From NCBI GenBank assembly GCA_011045955.1, contig DSBV01000022.1, forward strand, positions 1 through 55,808: 55,808 bases of DNA, in the 5' to 3' direction. Positions 16,770 through 24,403 of the stretch are shown here, in pieces. The notes under the pieces were generated by a model that worked only from the letters and a program-made list of their open reading frames with translations, searched no databases and was not told the origin of the DNA. A program made the position numbers and the translations under genes. Source of the stretch: Bacteroidales bacterium (GTDB lineage: Bacteria; Bacteroidota; Bacteroidia; Bacteroidales; Tenuifilaceae). Numbering within the stretch: position 1 is the first letter of the stretch; each line of letters opens with the position of its first letter.

Positions 16770-18182
16770 TCACTCAACTCTTAATGCTTGCATGGGATTT
16801 AGCTTAAGCGCCCTTCTTGCAGGCCAAAGCGAAGCCAAAACACCTGTTGCAGTGACCAAAATGGTTACAAGCACGTAGTTAGCCAAGGTAATATCAGGGT
16901 AAACCACTGAGGAGTAGCCAATGGCTTCAAAACCCTCGGCCCACATACTGAAATCGAAGCCCGTCTGGGCAAATATCTTGATAAATACAATGCTGAAAAC
17001 AATTCCCACAACCCCTCCGGTAAGGGTAAGAAAAACCGATTCCATCATTATCATGCTATAAACGCGTAAACGGTTCATCCCAATGGCCATGAGCATACCA
17101 AACTCACGGTATCGCTCCAGAACGTTCATCATCATGGTATTAATAATTCCAAATGCCAGGGCAAACAGGATGATAACAATGTAAATTAAGCCCATAAAAT
17201 CGCCAAAGGCAGCATAAAGTGCAATTTCGGGCGATATTTCATCCCACCTTCTCACCTTCAGGTTTTGATAAGTAGTAGATAGCGTTTGTGCAATGCTTAC
17301 CACGCTGGTATTATCCTTGCAGAGTAGGGCAACCTCATGAACATAATTTGGATTGATATTAGCCGCTAAAGCAAGATTCTCGAAATTTACGTAAGCCATA
17401 CGCGCATCAAAGGCTGTATTGGAGGTGCGGTAAATACCACGAACCCTGAACATTGCGCTATGCAGCTCACCAGCCGGTGTCTGAAATGTTAGAACCACAG
17501 GGCCGTTTAACCTGAACGAAGCGCAGGAGTCGGCTAGGGTTTCGGAGTAGTGGTTAAAAAGTGCAGGCTCAAGTTCAGCTCTAAGGGCGTTCATAAAACT
17601 TGAGCGAGTCCTAATCCTCCTACCCACCAATGGTTGGATTTGCTCCCCAAGCCTTAGCTCCATTGCAGAGAGTTTTTGAGCAATGCTATCGGTTAGTTCA
17701 TAGTTTACCAATTTCAGCTCCTCGGCTGCTTTCTTCCCAAGAACAATCGATGGGGTTTTAAAATCACCTTCAAGGAAACTGCCCATTATCAACTTGTTGG
17801 GAATACCACTAACGCTACGCTCACTGTTTGGCTTAACGCCAAGCACAACCAGGCCCGAGTTGGCCCTATCGGTTTGAGCCATGGCAAATACCTTCAACCT
17901 TCCGCTAAGCCCAACTATTCCATCGGCAGAGCTAAGGGCTTGGGCCACCGAATCGAAATTGAAAGTTTTATCAACCTCCTCATTAAGGAGGAATTCGGGG
18001 TTGTGTATCTGAATGTGCGATATCTCGTTCTGAATGCTATCGGCTATGCGTTGTTTAACCCAACCATTAATGAGGGCCATGGTAGTAACGCCACCCCAAA
18101 GGCCTAGGGCAACGGCCACTACCACTACCATGCTCCGGGTGGGGTTGCGCCAAACATTTCGCCAGCTTAGAGAAAGTAACAT
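16770..18182 (-). CDS. FtsX/MacB-type ABC permease, second copy
   Basis: 470 residues. The first membrane helix (about 17-38) is preceded by LSLSWRNVWRNPTRS, the standard N-terminal motif. A large periplasmic domain (about 45-330) follows, then three C-terminal helices (about 335-360, 380-410, 435-460), ending in ALKLNPMQALRVE. This four-helix topology defines MacB/LolC/LolE permeases. It pairs with the permease at 18218-19633, giving a LolC/LolE-like heterodimer, with the ATPase immediately downstream. The substrate is inferred to be a lipid or lipoprotein from the LolA-like partner. Confidence 0.88.
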   Translation of the reverse strand: MLLSLSWRNVWRNPTRSMVVVVAVALGLWGGVTTMALINGWVKQRIADSIQNEISHIQIHNPEFLLNEEVDKTFNFDSVAQALSSADGIVGLSGRLKVFAMAQTDRANSGLVVLGVKPNSERSVSGIPNKLIMGSFLEGDFKTPSIVLGKKAAEELKLVNYELTDSIAQKLSAMELRLGEQIQPLVGRRIRTRSSFMNALRAELEPALFNHYSETLADSCASFRLNGPVVLTFQTPAGELHSAMFRVRGIYRTSNTAFDARMAYVNFENLALAANINPNYVHEVALLCKDNTSVVSIAQTLSTTYQNLKVRRWDEISPEIALYAAFGDFMGLIYIVIILFALAFGIINTMMMNVLERYREFGMLMAIGMNRLRVYSMIMMESVFLTLTGGVVGIVFSIVFIKIFAQTGFDFSMWAEGFEAIGYSSVVYPDITLANYVLVTILVTATGVLASLWPARRALKLNPMQALRVE

Positions 18183-18217
18183 GTTCTAAATAGTTTTATG
18201 GTTTTCAACTCAATTGA

Positions 18218-19633
18218 TTACCGTTTAATTGCTGATACCGTGTTAAGCCTTAGTATTTTCCGAGCAGGATAGATGTAAGCCAGCAAAACCATGAAAATTA
18301 CTGAAATGCCCTGCCAAACGACGTATGAACCAAACGGAGCCATTGGCATTAAGGGTTCAAAACCCATATCCATCATCATTTTTGCCATTTCACCGGTTAA
18401 CCTAATGGGATGAACATGGTAGTAATGAATTACTGGTAGCCCAACAAGATACCCAAGTGCTACACCAATCAATGCCATAATAAGCATCTCGAGTAAAACC
18501 GTTATGGCCAGTTTAATTTTTTGCATACCAACAGCCACAAGCACACCAAACTCATGCATCCGTTCGTGAACCATCATTATTACAGTTCCAAAAATTCCGA
18601 AGAACACAACAAAATAGAGCAGAAAAAGGAAAGCCTTCCCGCTCTGGTTACTGCTTTCAATCTGTTGAACCAGAACCCTGTTCAGGTCTTGCCAGGTTTT
18701 AACATCCAGGCTGGTATGCGCTAGCGCCTTTCTTAGGCCATTGGAAATGGCCACTAATGCTTCGTCGCTTGCATCGTTCAGGTTAACAGCCATATACGAC
18801 AACAGGTTATGGGCATTGGAGAAATTTTGAGCTAATTGCAGCGGCATGTAAACCATTCGGTTATCGAGGTCAGGGTTGGGCATTCGAACAATCCCAACAA
18901 CCTGGTAAATACCGGCGGCAAAAGTACCCTGGTAACCCTGACTCAGCATTACAAGGGAATCGCCTACCTGAATGTTTAAGAAATTGGCCAAGCTCGATGA
19001 GATTACAACACCGCTATCGTTGCTGGTAATAAAACGTCCCTGCACCCGTGATAGGTTGAGGATTTGGTTTAGCTGGGCAGCATCAATCGGATGGTCGTCG
19101 AAAATTCTGGCCAGCCTTACAGAATCGGTAAACGATTCGCCGGCGTGCGCACCAAGTATCCTTTTTACTTCATCAGTAAAAGCAGGTTTCATGCCTGAAA
19201 TATCGGTCAAGTTTTTGGAGATGGTGTATCTAACAATGAACTGTTCAGGGTTTGAGAATTGTTTTTCAGCCTCAGGATCAATTCCAAGCAGAAGAACGCC
19301 CTTGGTAATGTTGCCCGATGAAGCTAGGGAAAAGGTTTCGAGCCGTGGGGTTACTGCTTTTACATTGGGAACCCTTAAAATTGTTTCCGGAAGGCTTTGG
19401 TCAAACTCAAAGGTGTTCTCCAGCGAAGGATCGTCGGCAAAATCGGGGTGTTGAACACGGATATAGCCGTAGTACTGCTCAATGGCATTACGAATCATGA
19501 GCGAGTAGGAACCCAGCTGGAATGAACGCATTACTACGGCAAATAGTACCGCAAAAAAGATACTTGAGACGGTAATGGCCGTTCGGCGCTTATTGCGCCA
19601 AAAATTCCGTTGTGCTATTTTTAAGTAACTCAT
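18218..19633 (-). CDS. FtsX/MacB-type ABC permease, first copy
   Basis: 471 residues, same plan as its neighbour. LKIAQRNFWRNKRRTA precedes helix 1 (about 18-40). The periplasmic domain (about 45-330) is followed by three helices, with the cytosolic coupling sequence VHERMHEFGVLVAVGMQK near residues 358-375. It ends in ARKILRLNTVSAIKR. Different sequence but equal length and topology suggest old duplication and heterodimer formation. It lies 30 bases downstream of the LolA-like gene and 35 upstream of the second permease. Whether it binds lipoprotein acyl chains, as LolE does, cannot be told. Confidence 0.88.
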   Translation of the reverse strand: MSYLKIAQRNFWRNKRRTAITVSSIFFAVLFAVVMRSFQLGSYSLMIRNAIEQYYGYIRVQHPDFADDPSLENTFEFDQSLPETILRVPNVKAVTPRLETFSLASSGNITKGVLLLGIDPEAEKQFSNPEQFIVRYTISKNLTDISGMKPAFTDEVKRILGAHAGESFTDSVRLARIFDDHPIDAAQLNQILNLSRVQGRFITSNDSGVVISSSLANFLNIQVGDSLVMLSQGYQGTFAAGIYQVVGIVRMPNPDLDNRMVYMPLQLAQNFSNAHNLLSYMAVNLNDASDEALVAISNGLRKALAHTSLDVKTWQDLNRVLVQQIESSNQSGKAFLFLLYFVVFFGIFGTVIMMVHERMHEFGVLVAVGMQKIKLAITVLLEMLIMALIGVALGYLVGLPVIHYYHVHPIRLTGEMAKMMMDMGFEPLMPMAPFGSYVVWQGISVIFMVLLAYIYPARKILRLNTVSAIKR

Positions 19634-19663
19634 ACCTAAAGTTTGGGTTGATTGTTAATTTGA

Positions 19664-20422
19664 CTACTTTACCTGAGTAAGGTTACGCAGCGAGAAGAAA
19701 CTATCTTTTATATCGATATTGAACTTGATAGTGTTCAGCTCTACAATGGTTTTGTTGCCAGGCTCATCGGCCGGGAGCAATTCGTAAAGCGTTGGTATGG
19801 TTCGGCCATCAACCACCTTGATTTGGTGAGCCAGTTCGGTCTTCACCAGGTTTTGTTCCTCGTCGTAGTATTCCGATTTCAGGATAAGGTAATGTTTCTT
19901 AGTAATCCAAAGAATCATTTTGCCCCAAACAACCGGAGCATCGGGCTTGGGAGAAAGGGTAATTCGCCAACAATCCCACCCCTCAACTTGTTCCTCACCG
20001 GCAATGGAGTGGTTGTAGTCAACCACAATTGACCGCTGGTTGAGCAAATCGTCGTTGGTAAAGTCGGAGCCCATCCAACCCTGCGAGAGCATGGATGGTG
20101 GCAGCTTAATCGTTCGGTTGATGGTTGGGTTCCAGCTCCACATCTCACGGTTAATTTTCAGAAAGGCCTGTCCCTTTTCCCTTGCAGGGGAAGTAATAAA
20201 GACCAAAGAGAGTTCAGTACCCTTGCTCCAGCTCTTAAACGAGAGCGAACGCTCCCATTTGGGGCGTACAATACGCATGGTTATTTCGCTGTAACTCGAT
20301 TTTTCGCCACGCATCATCTCGTCGGCTTTCCGTACAATCTCAGTAGCATTCTGGGCAACTGCAAAAGCAGTAACCGATGTCAGGAGAATCGAAGCCAAAA
20401 GACGTAAATTCATTAGTTTCAA
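19664..20422 (-). CDS. LolA-like outer-membrane lipoprotein-sorting protein
   Basis: 252 residues with a signal peptide (1-23, ending in FAVAQ). The mature part reads EIVRKADEMMRGEKSSYSEI, then KWERSLSFKSWSKG, FLKINREMWSWNPTINRTIKL and VWGKMILWITKKHYLILKSE. This is the incomplete-barrel fold of the Pfam outer-membrane lipoprotein-sorting group, related to LolA but longer. LolA carries lipoproteins across the periplasm; this group is repeatedly found beside RND or FtsX-type exporters and is suspected to carry lipids. It lies 18 bases after tetR and ahead of both permeases, the expected place for a dedicated periplasmic shuttle. Confidence 0.85.
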   Translation of the reverse strand: MKLMNLRLLASILLTSVTAFAVAQNATEIVRKADEMMRGEKSSYSEITMRIVRPKWERSLSFKSWSKGTELSLVFITSPAREKGQAFLKINREMWSWNPTINRTIKLPPSMLSQGWMGSDFTNDDLLNQRSIVVDYNHSIAGEEQVEGWDCWRITLSPKPDAPVVWGKMILWITKKHYLILKSEYYDEEQNLVKTELAHQIKVVDGRTIPTLYELLPADEPGNKTIVELNTIKFNIDIKDSFFSLRNLTQVK

Positions 20423-20440
20423 TTTTAAGTTGATAATCTA

Positions 20441-21016
20441 TCATTTAACATACCGTTTAATAATCTCATTCTTAATTGCATCAAGCGGAAAATCCTCATT
20501 AGTAATATAGTTGATAATTATGCCATCGGAAAGAGCGTGTAGCATCATAAACTCCATGTCGGGATTCGGATAGCCCTTGCGCCTAAAGTATTGAATCAAG
20601 ATAGCCACCACGGGTTCATAAATACTCTCCAACTTTTGCATCAGCTCCTTACTGAAAACGTTAGGTTGTAGCATAACCAATAAGTAAAGTTTCCAGTAGT
20701 TGCGGTTTTCTATAATTTTACGGAACATGTCGTTGATAAACAGCTCCATCTCTGTATCGGTAAGAACCCCGTCATGATTCTCGTCAAATTTTTCAACCAG
20801 GTTGTTCATTCCAGCAATCACGATGTGGGAGAGTAGCTCCTCCTTGGAGCTATAGTAATGGTAAAGCAAACCCTTTGAAACACCTGCCTTTTGGGCGATG
20901 TCGGCAATGGTTGCCGAATGAAAACCCTTGTGGGCAAAAACATTAAGTGCAGCATCTAAAATCTGCATAACTCGTTGCTGGCGGATTGCTTCAACTTGCT
21001 GTTTTGTGCGTGGCAT
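20441..21016 (-). CDS. TetR family transcriptional regulator
   Basis: 191 residues. The N-terminal helix-turn-helix (about 12-58) has RVMQILDAALNVFAHKGFHS, ATIADIAQKAGVSKGLLYHY and FYSSKEELL-like spacing, the TetR signature. The C-terminal helical domain is unlike its neighbours and would bind an unidentified ligand. It is the first gene of the six-gene envelope unit, and a TetR-type palindrome lies 13 bases before its start codon. Autorepression of the whole operon is the simplest reading, with the ligand relieving repression when the exporter is needed. Confidence 0.93.
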   Translation of the reverse strand: MPRTKQQVEAIRQQRVMQILDAALNVFAHKGFHSATIADIAQKAGVSKGLLYHYYSSKEELLSHIVIAGMNNLVEKFDENHDGVLTDTEMELFINDMFRKIIENRNYWKLYLLVMLQPNVFSKELMQKLESIYEPVVAILIQYFRRKGYPNPDMEFMMLHALSDGIIINYITNEDFPLDAIKNEIIKRYVK

Positions 21017-21028
21017 ATTTATTTTTGA

Positions 21029-21044
21029 TTGAACAGTCGGTCAA
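21029..21044. promoter_or_regulatory. Probable TetR-family operator
   Basis: TTGAACAGTCGGTCAA is an imperfect 16-base palindrome (TTGA-C----G-TCAA). It resembles the GACCGnnCGGTC-type operators of TetR repressors and lies immediately upstream of the tetR start codon at 21016. Confidence 0.6.
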
Positions 21045-21187
21045 ATAAAAAAGAATATTTTTTGATGTGCAAATTTTTTGGGAAAAAATTTTGTGTAAAG
21101 CTTCAGATTTTAAAAATTCAGAAAATAAAATGTTTACCATTTAAATAAATTGTATTTAAACAAAACAGAAACACTAAAAAATTTGCT

Positions 21188-21195
21188 TACCTTTG
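21188..21195 (+). promoter_or_regulatory. -7 element for the broken methyltransferase gene
   Basis: TACCTTTG matches TAnnTTTG. It would start a transcript near 21201 with a leader of about 187 bases. No -33 element was found at normal spacing. Confidence 0.35.
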
Positions 21196-21247
21196 AATGG
21201 TCTGTAACCTTTGGATGTATATATCGAATTCGGATCTGGTAGGTTAG

Positions 21248-21364
21248 GTAATCTTGAGTAAAGCACAAGATTACACAACCATTTCTGTTTGGCAGCAACC
21301 TGCCAAGTTTTACATTCTTATAAATTTTCAAACAAATTAATAGCGGCAAAGCCATGCTTTTGCC
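21248..21364 (+). promoter_or_regulatory. Structured 5' leader with three hairpins
   Basis: Three stems in succession. GTAATCTTG (21248-21256) pairs with CAAGATTAC (21266-21274). TTGGCAG (21289-21295) pairs with CTGCCAA (21300-21306), followed by GTTTT. GGCAAAGC (21345-21352) pairs with GCTTTTGCC (21356-21364) with one bulge. They fill the space between the predicted transcription start and the ATG at 21388. They could be a cis-regulatory RNA or attenuator. No known riboswitch class was recognised. Confidence 0.4.
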
Positions 21365-21387
21365 TGTTAAAACATAACCACTAGATC

Positions 21388-22161
21388 ATGGAACAAGAAA
21401 ACAACTCCATACACGATTTCGACATAGCATTAAAATGCGAATACTTTTCGTACGTTGAACGTCAAGGGCTAGGCAGCCCTGAGGCAACAATCAAGGCATT
21501 GAGTTTTATCGACAATCTTACACCAAGCTCTAAGATTGCCGATATAGGATGCGGAACAGGTGGTCAAACCATGGTGTTGGCTCAAAACGCCCCGTAAATA
21601 ATATCGGGTATTGACCTGTTTCCACGGTTTGTTGATATTTTCAACCAGAATGCAGCCAAACCAGGCCTAGCGGATAAAGTTAAAGCAATAGTTGGGTCAA
21701 TGGATAAGCTTCCCTTTAAGGAGGAAGAGTTTGACCTTATTTGGTCAGAGGGAGCCATCTATAACATTGGTTTTGAACGCGGACTAACCGAATGGCGGCG
21801 ATTCCTCAAGAAAGGGGGCTACGTGGCAGTAACTGAAGTATCGTGGTTTACGCCACAGCGCCCAGCAGAAATTGAGCAGATCTGGTTAAATGCTTACCTG
21901 GAAATTGATACCATTCCAAACAAAGTTGCAATCATGCAAAAGACTGGATATGTTCCGGTTGATACGTTCATACTGCCCGAAAACTGTTGGACTGAGCATT
22001 TTTATGCACTTCAAGTATCAGCGCAGAAACTTTTCATGGAAAAGTATGCAGGCAATCAGAATGCCATGCGATTGGTTGAAAACTTACAACACGAGGCTCA
22101 ACTCTGCGCCAGGTACAAGGATTACTATGGCTATGCTTTCTATATTGGGAATAAAATGTAG
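21388..22161 (+). pseudogene. SAM-dependent methyltransferase interrupted by one nonsense codon
   Basis: A single frame runs from the ATG at 21388 to a TAG at 22161, broken only by TAA at 21595-21597. Before the stop are residues 1-69 with [17 protein letters not shown] (motif I of class I methyltransferases). After it come SGIDLFPRFVDIF, GSMDKLPFKEEEFDLIWSEG and YNIGFERGLTEWRRFLKKGG, then ILPENCWTEHFYALQ and YGYAFYIG. The whole matches a family of about 250-residue methyltransferases common in gut and anaerobic Bacteroidota. The stop falls just after the first motif, at a position usually Gly or polar. There is no other lesion, so it is a very recent pseudogene, a sequencing error or, less likely, a readthrough site. 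Substrate unknown. Confidence 0.8.
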
Positions 22162-22167
22162 TTGATT

Positions 22168-22212
22168 AAAAGGAAGGGGCTAGTCACACAAATGCCGTAG
22201 CCCTTTCCTTTT
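22168..22212 (+). terminator. Intrinsic terminator after the methyltransferase pseudogene
   Basis: AAAAGGAAGGGGCTA (22168-22182) pairs with TAGCCCTTTCCTTTT (22198-22212) with one G-U pair; the transcript continues with T-rich sequence. The long stem makes it a strong candidate. Confidence 0.75.
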
Positions 22213-22431
22213 CTTTACATATCCATACTGATATCTACAAGAAACAACACCCAAGCATTGCCACTAACGCCTAGCTAATTCTCCCATGGTTAGGAAACAA
22301 CGAGTTTGGCTCAATCATTAAAAAACCGCAAGCCAAATTAATAAACTCATTAAACTCCAACCGGTTTACAAGTCCTCCCAACCTGTTGATATTTATTTGG
22401 GTAAAAAAAGTTCATGCCAATTCAATTTAGT

Positions 22432-22439
22432 TATTTTTG
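22432..22439 (+). promoter_or_regulatory. -7 element for parE-parC
   Basis: TATTTTTG fits TAnnTTTG and predicts a start near 22445. This favours the ATG at 22461 over the upstream in-frame TTG at 22437, which would lie inside the promoter. Confidence 0.55.
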
Positions 22440-22460
22440 CAGCAAACTGGAGAAGTAGTC

Positions 22461-24377
22461 ATGAGTGTTGGATATTCCGAAGATAGTATTAAAACGTTGG
22501 AATGGCAGGAGCACATTCGCAAGCGCCCGGGTATGTACATCGGCAAACTTGGCGACGGCTCTCAGCCCGACGATGGCATTTACATTCTGCTTAAGGAGGT
22601 AGTTGACAACTCCATCGATGAGTTCATGATGGGGAATGGAAAACGTATTGATATTTTGCTTGACGATAAAACCGTCTCGATACGCGACTACGGGCGGGGA
22701 ATCCCGCAGGGGAAACTCATAGATGTTGCATCCAAAATGAATACAGGTGCCAAGTACGATTCCAAGGTTTTCAAGAAATCGGTTGGCCTGAATGGTGTTG
22801 GTATCAAGGCAGTAAATGCCCTATCATCGCAGTTTATCATCAAAAGCATTCGTGAAGGTTTGGTTCGCGAGGCTGAGTTTGCAGGTGGCATACTTGTTAA
22901 CGACAAACAATACCCAGCCAATGGCGAGGCAAACGGCACCTATGTTCAGTTTACCCCAGATGAAACGGTATTCGGCAAATACTCATTCCAGGATGAGTAT
23001 ATCGAGACCATGATCCGTAACTACACCTACCTCAACACCAACCTTACCATCAGCTACAATGGCAAAGAGTTTATCTCAAAAAAAGGGTTACTCGACCTTC
23101 TGAACGAAAACATAACCACTGAACCCCTCTACCCTATCATTCATCTGAAAGGCGAAGATATTGAAGTGGCCATAACCCATGGTGTTGGCTACGGCGAGGA
23201 CTACTATACATTTGTCAACGGCCAACACACCACCCAGGGCGGAACGCATTTAACCGCATTCCGCGAGGCTTACGTGAAGACTATCAGGGAGTTCTACAAG
23301 AAAGATTTCGACCCATCGGACATTCGTACATCCATTATAGCAGCCATAAGCATAAAGGTTGAAGACCCCGTATTTGAGTCGCAAACCAAAACCAAACTGG
23401 GCAGCAAAGATATGGGGCCCAATGACCCATCGGTAAAGCAATTCATCACCGATTTTATTAAGGAAAAACTCGACAACTACCTGCATAGGAACAGCGAAAC
23501 CTCTCAAGTTCTGCTGCAAAAGATTATTGAATCCGAAAAGGAGCGCAAGGCCATCTCGGGTATCAAGAAGATTGCCCGTGAGCGCGCCAAAAAGGCGAGC
23601 TTGCATAACCGAAAGCTACGCGATTGCCGTATTCATTACAATAGCAAGGATGAGCGCGCCCACGAAAGCACCCTTTTTATCACCGAGGGCGATTCGGCAA
23701 GCGGCTCCATCACCAAATCGCGCGATGTGAACACCCAGGCAGTATTCTCACTTCGCGGTAAACCGCTTAACACCTACAGGTTAACCAAAAAGATTGTTTA
23801 CGAGAACGAGGAGTTTAACCTGCTACAGGCTGCCCTCGACATTGAGGAGGACATGGAAAACCTCCGCTATAACCGGATTGTAATAGCAACCGATGCCGAT
23901 GTGGACGGAATGCACATCAGGCTTTTGCTCATTACCTTTTTCCTGCAGTTCTTCCCTGAGCTAATCCGTCAGGAACATCTTTTCATCCTACAAACCCCGC
24001 TTTTCAGGGTTCGTAACAAAAAGAAGACTATTTACTGCTACTCCCCCGAGGAGAAGGAAAAGGCAATAGCCGAACTTGGCCCAAACCCTGAAATAACAAG
24101 GTTTAAAGGGTTAGGAGAAATTTCGCCCGATGAGTTCAAGAACTTTATCGGCCCCGATATGAGGCTTGATCCGGTTCGCCTAACCAAGGAAGACCAGATA
24201 CAAGACCTGCTTGAATTCTACATGGGCAAGAACACCCCCGACCGTCAGGACTTCATAATAAACAACCTCAGGATTGAGGAAGATATTATTGACGAGGAGC
24301 CTGCCCCTAAAGTTGATGAAAACAGTATCGACGAAGAGGCCCAGCAAGAAGAGGGAAACAAAAACCTGGTAGCATAA
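22461..24377 (+). CDS. parE: DNA topoisomerase IV subunit B
   Basis: 638 residues from the ATG at 22461, preceded by GGAGAAG as ribosome site. The GHKL ATPase domain has VVDNSIDEF (catalytic-base Glu and Asn), the GRGIP loop and [14 protein letters not shown]. The transducer domain carries the QTKTKL lysine loop. The TOPRIM domain has TEGDSASG and the metal-binding DADVDGMH. The acidic C-terminus is a short disordered tail. The protein pairs with ParC, 26 bases downstream, to unlink daughter chromosomes. In Bacteroidota this tandem pair is the ParE/ParC type and not the gyrase pair. Confidence 0.95.
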   Translation: MSVGYSEDSIKTLEWQEHIRKRPGMYIGKLGDGSQPDDGIYILLKEVVDNSIDEFMMGNGKRIDILLDDKTVSIRDYGRGIPQGKLIDVASKMNTGAKYDSKVFKKSVGLNGVGIKAVNALSSQFIIKSIREGLVREAEFAGGILVNDKQYPANGEANGTYVQFTPDETVFGKYSFQDEYIETMIRNYTYLNTNLTISYNGKEFISKKGLLDLLNENITTEPLYPIIHLKGEDIEVAITHGVGYGEDYYTFVNGQHTTQGGTHLTAFREAYVKTIREFYKKDFDPSDIRTSIIAAISIKVEDPVFESQTKTKLGSKDMGPNDPSVKQFITDFIKEKLDNYLHRNSETSQVLLQKIIESEKERKAISGIKKIARERAKKASLHNRKLRDCRIHYNSKDERAHESTLFITEGDSASGSITKSRDVNTQAVFSLRGKPLNTYRLTKKIVYENEEFNLLQAALDIEEDMENLRYNRIVIATDADVDGMHIRLLLITFFLQFFPELIRQEHLFILQTPLFRVRNKKKTIYCYSPEEKEKAIAELGPNPEITRFKGLGEISPDEFKNFIGPDMRLDPVRLTKEDQIQDLLEFYMGKNTPDRQDFIINNLRIEEDIIDEEPAPKVDENSIDEEAQQEEGNKNLVA

Positions 24378-24403
24378 ACATCAACCGACAATAGCTCAAG
24401 AAC

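Noticed and set aside
18972-19454. Open frame of 160 codons on the plus strand
   Set aside because: Shadow of the first FtsX permease gene.
21134-21355. Open frame of 73 codons on the minus strand upstream of tetR
   Set aside because: It overlaps the hairpin-rich leader and promoter, has no ribosome site, and looks random.
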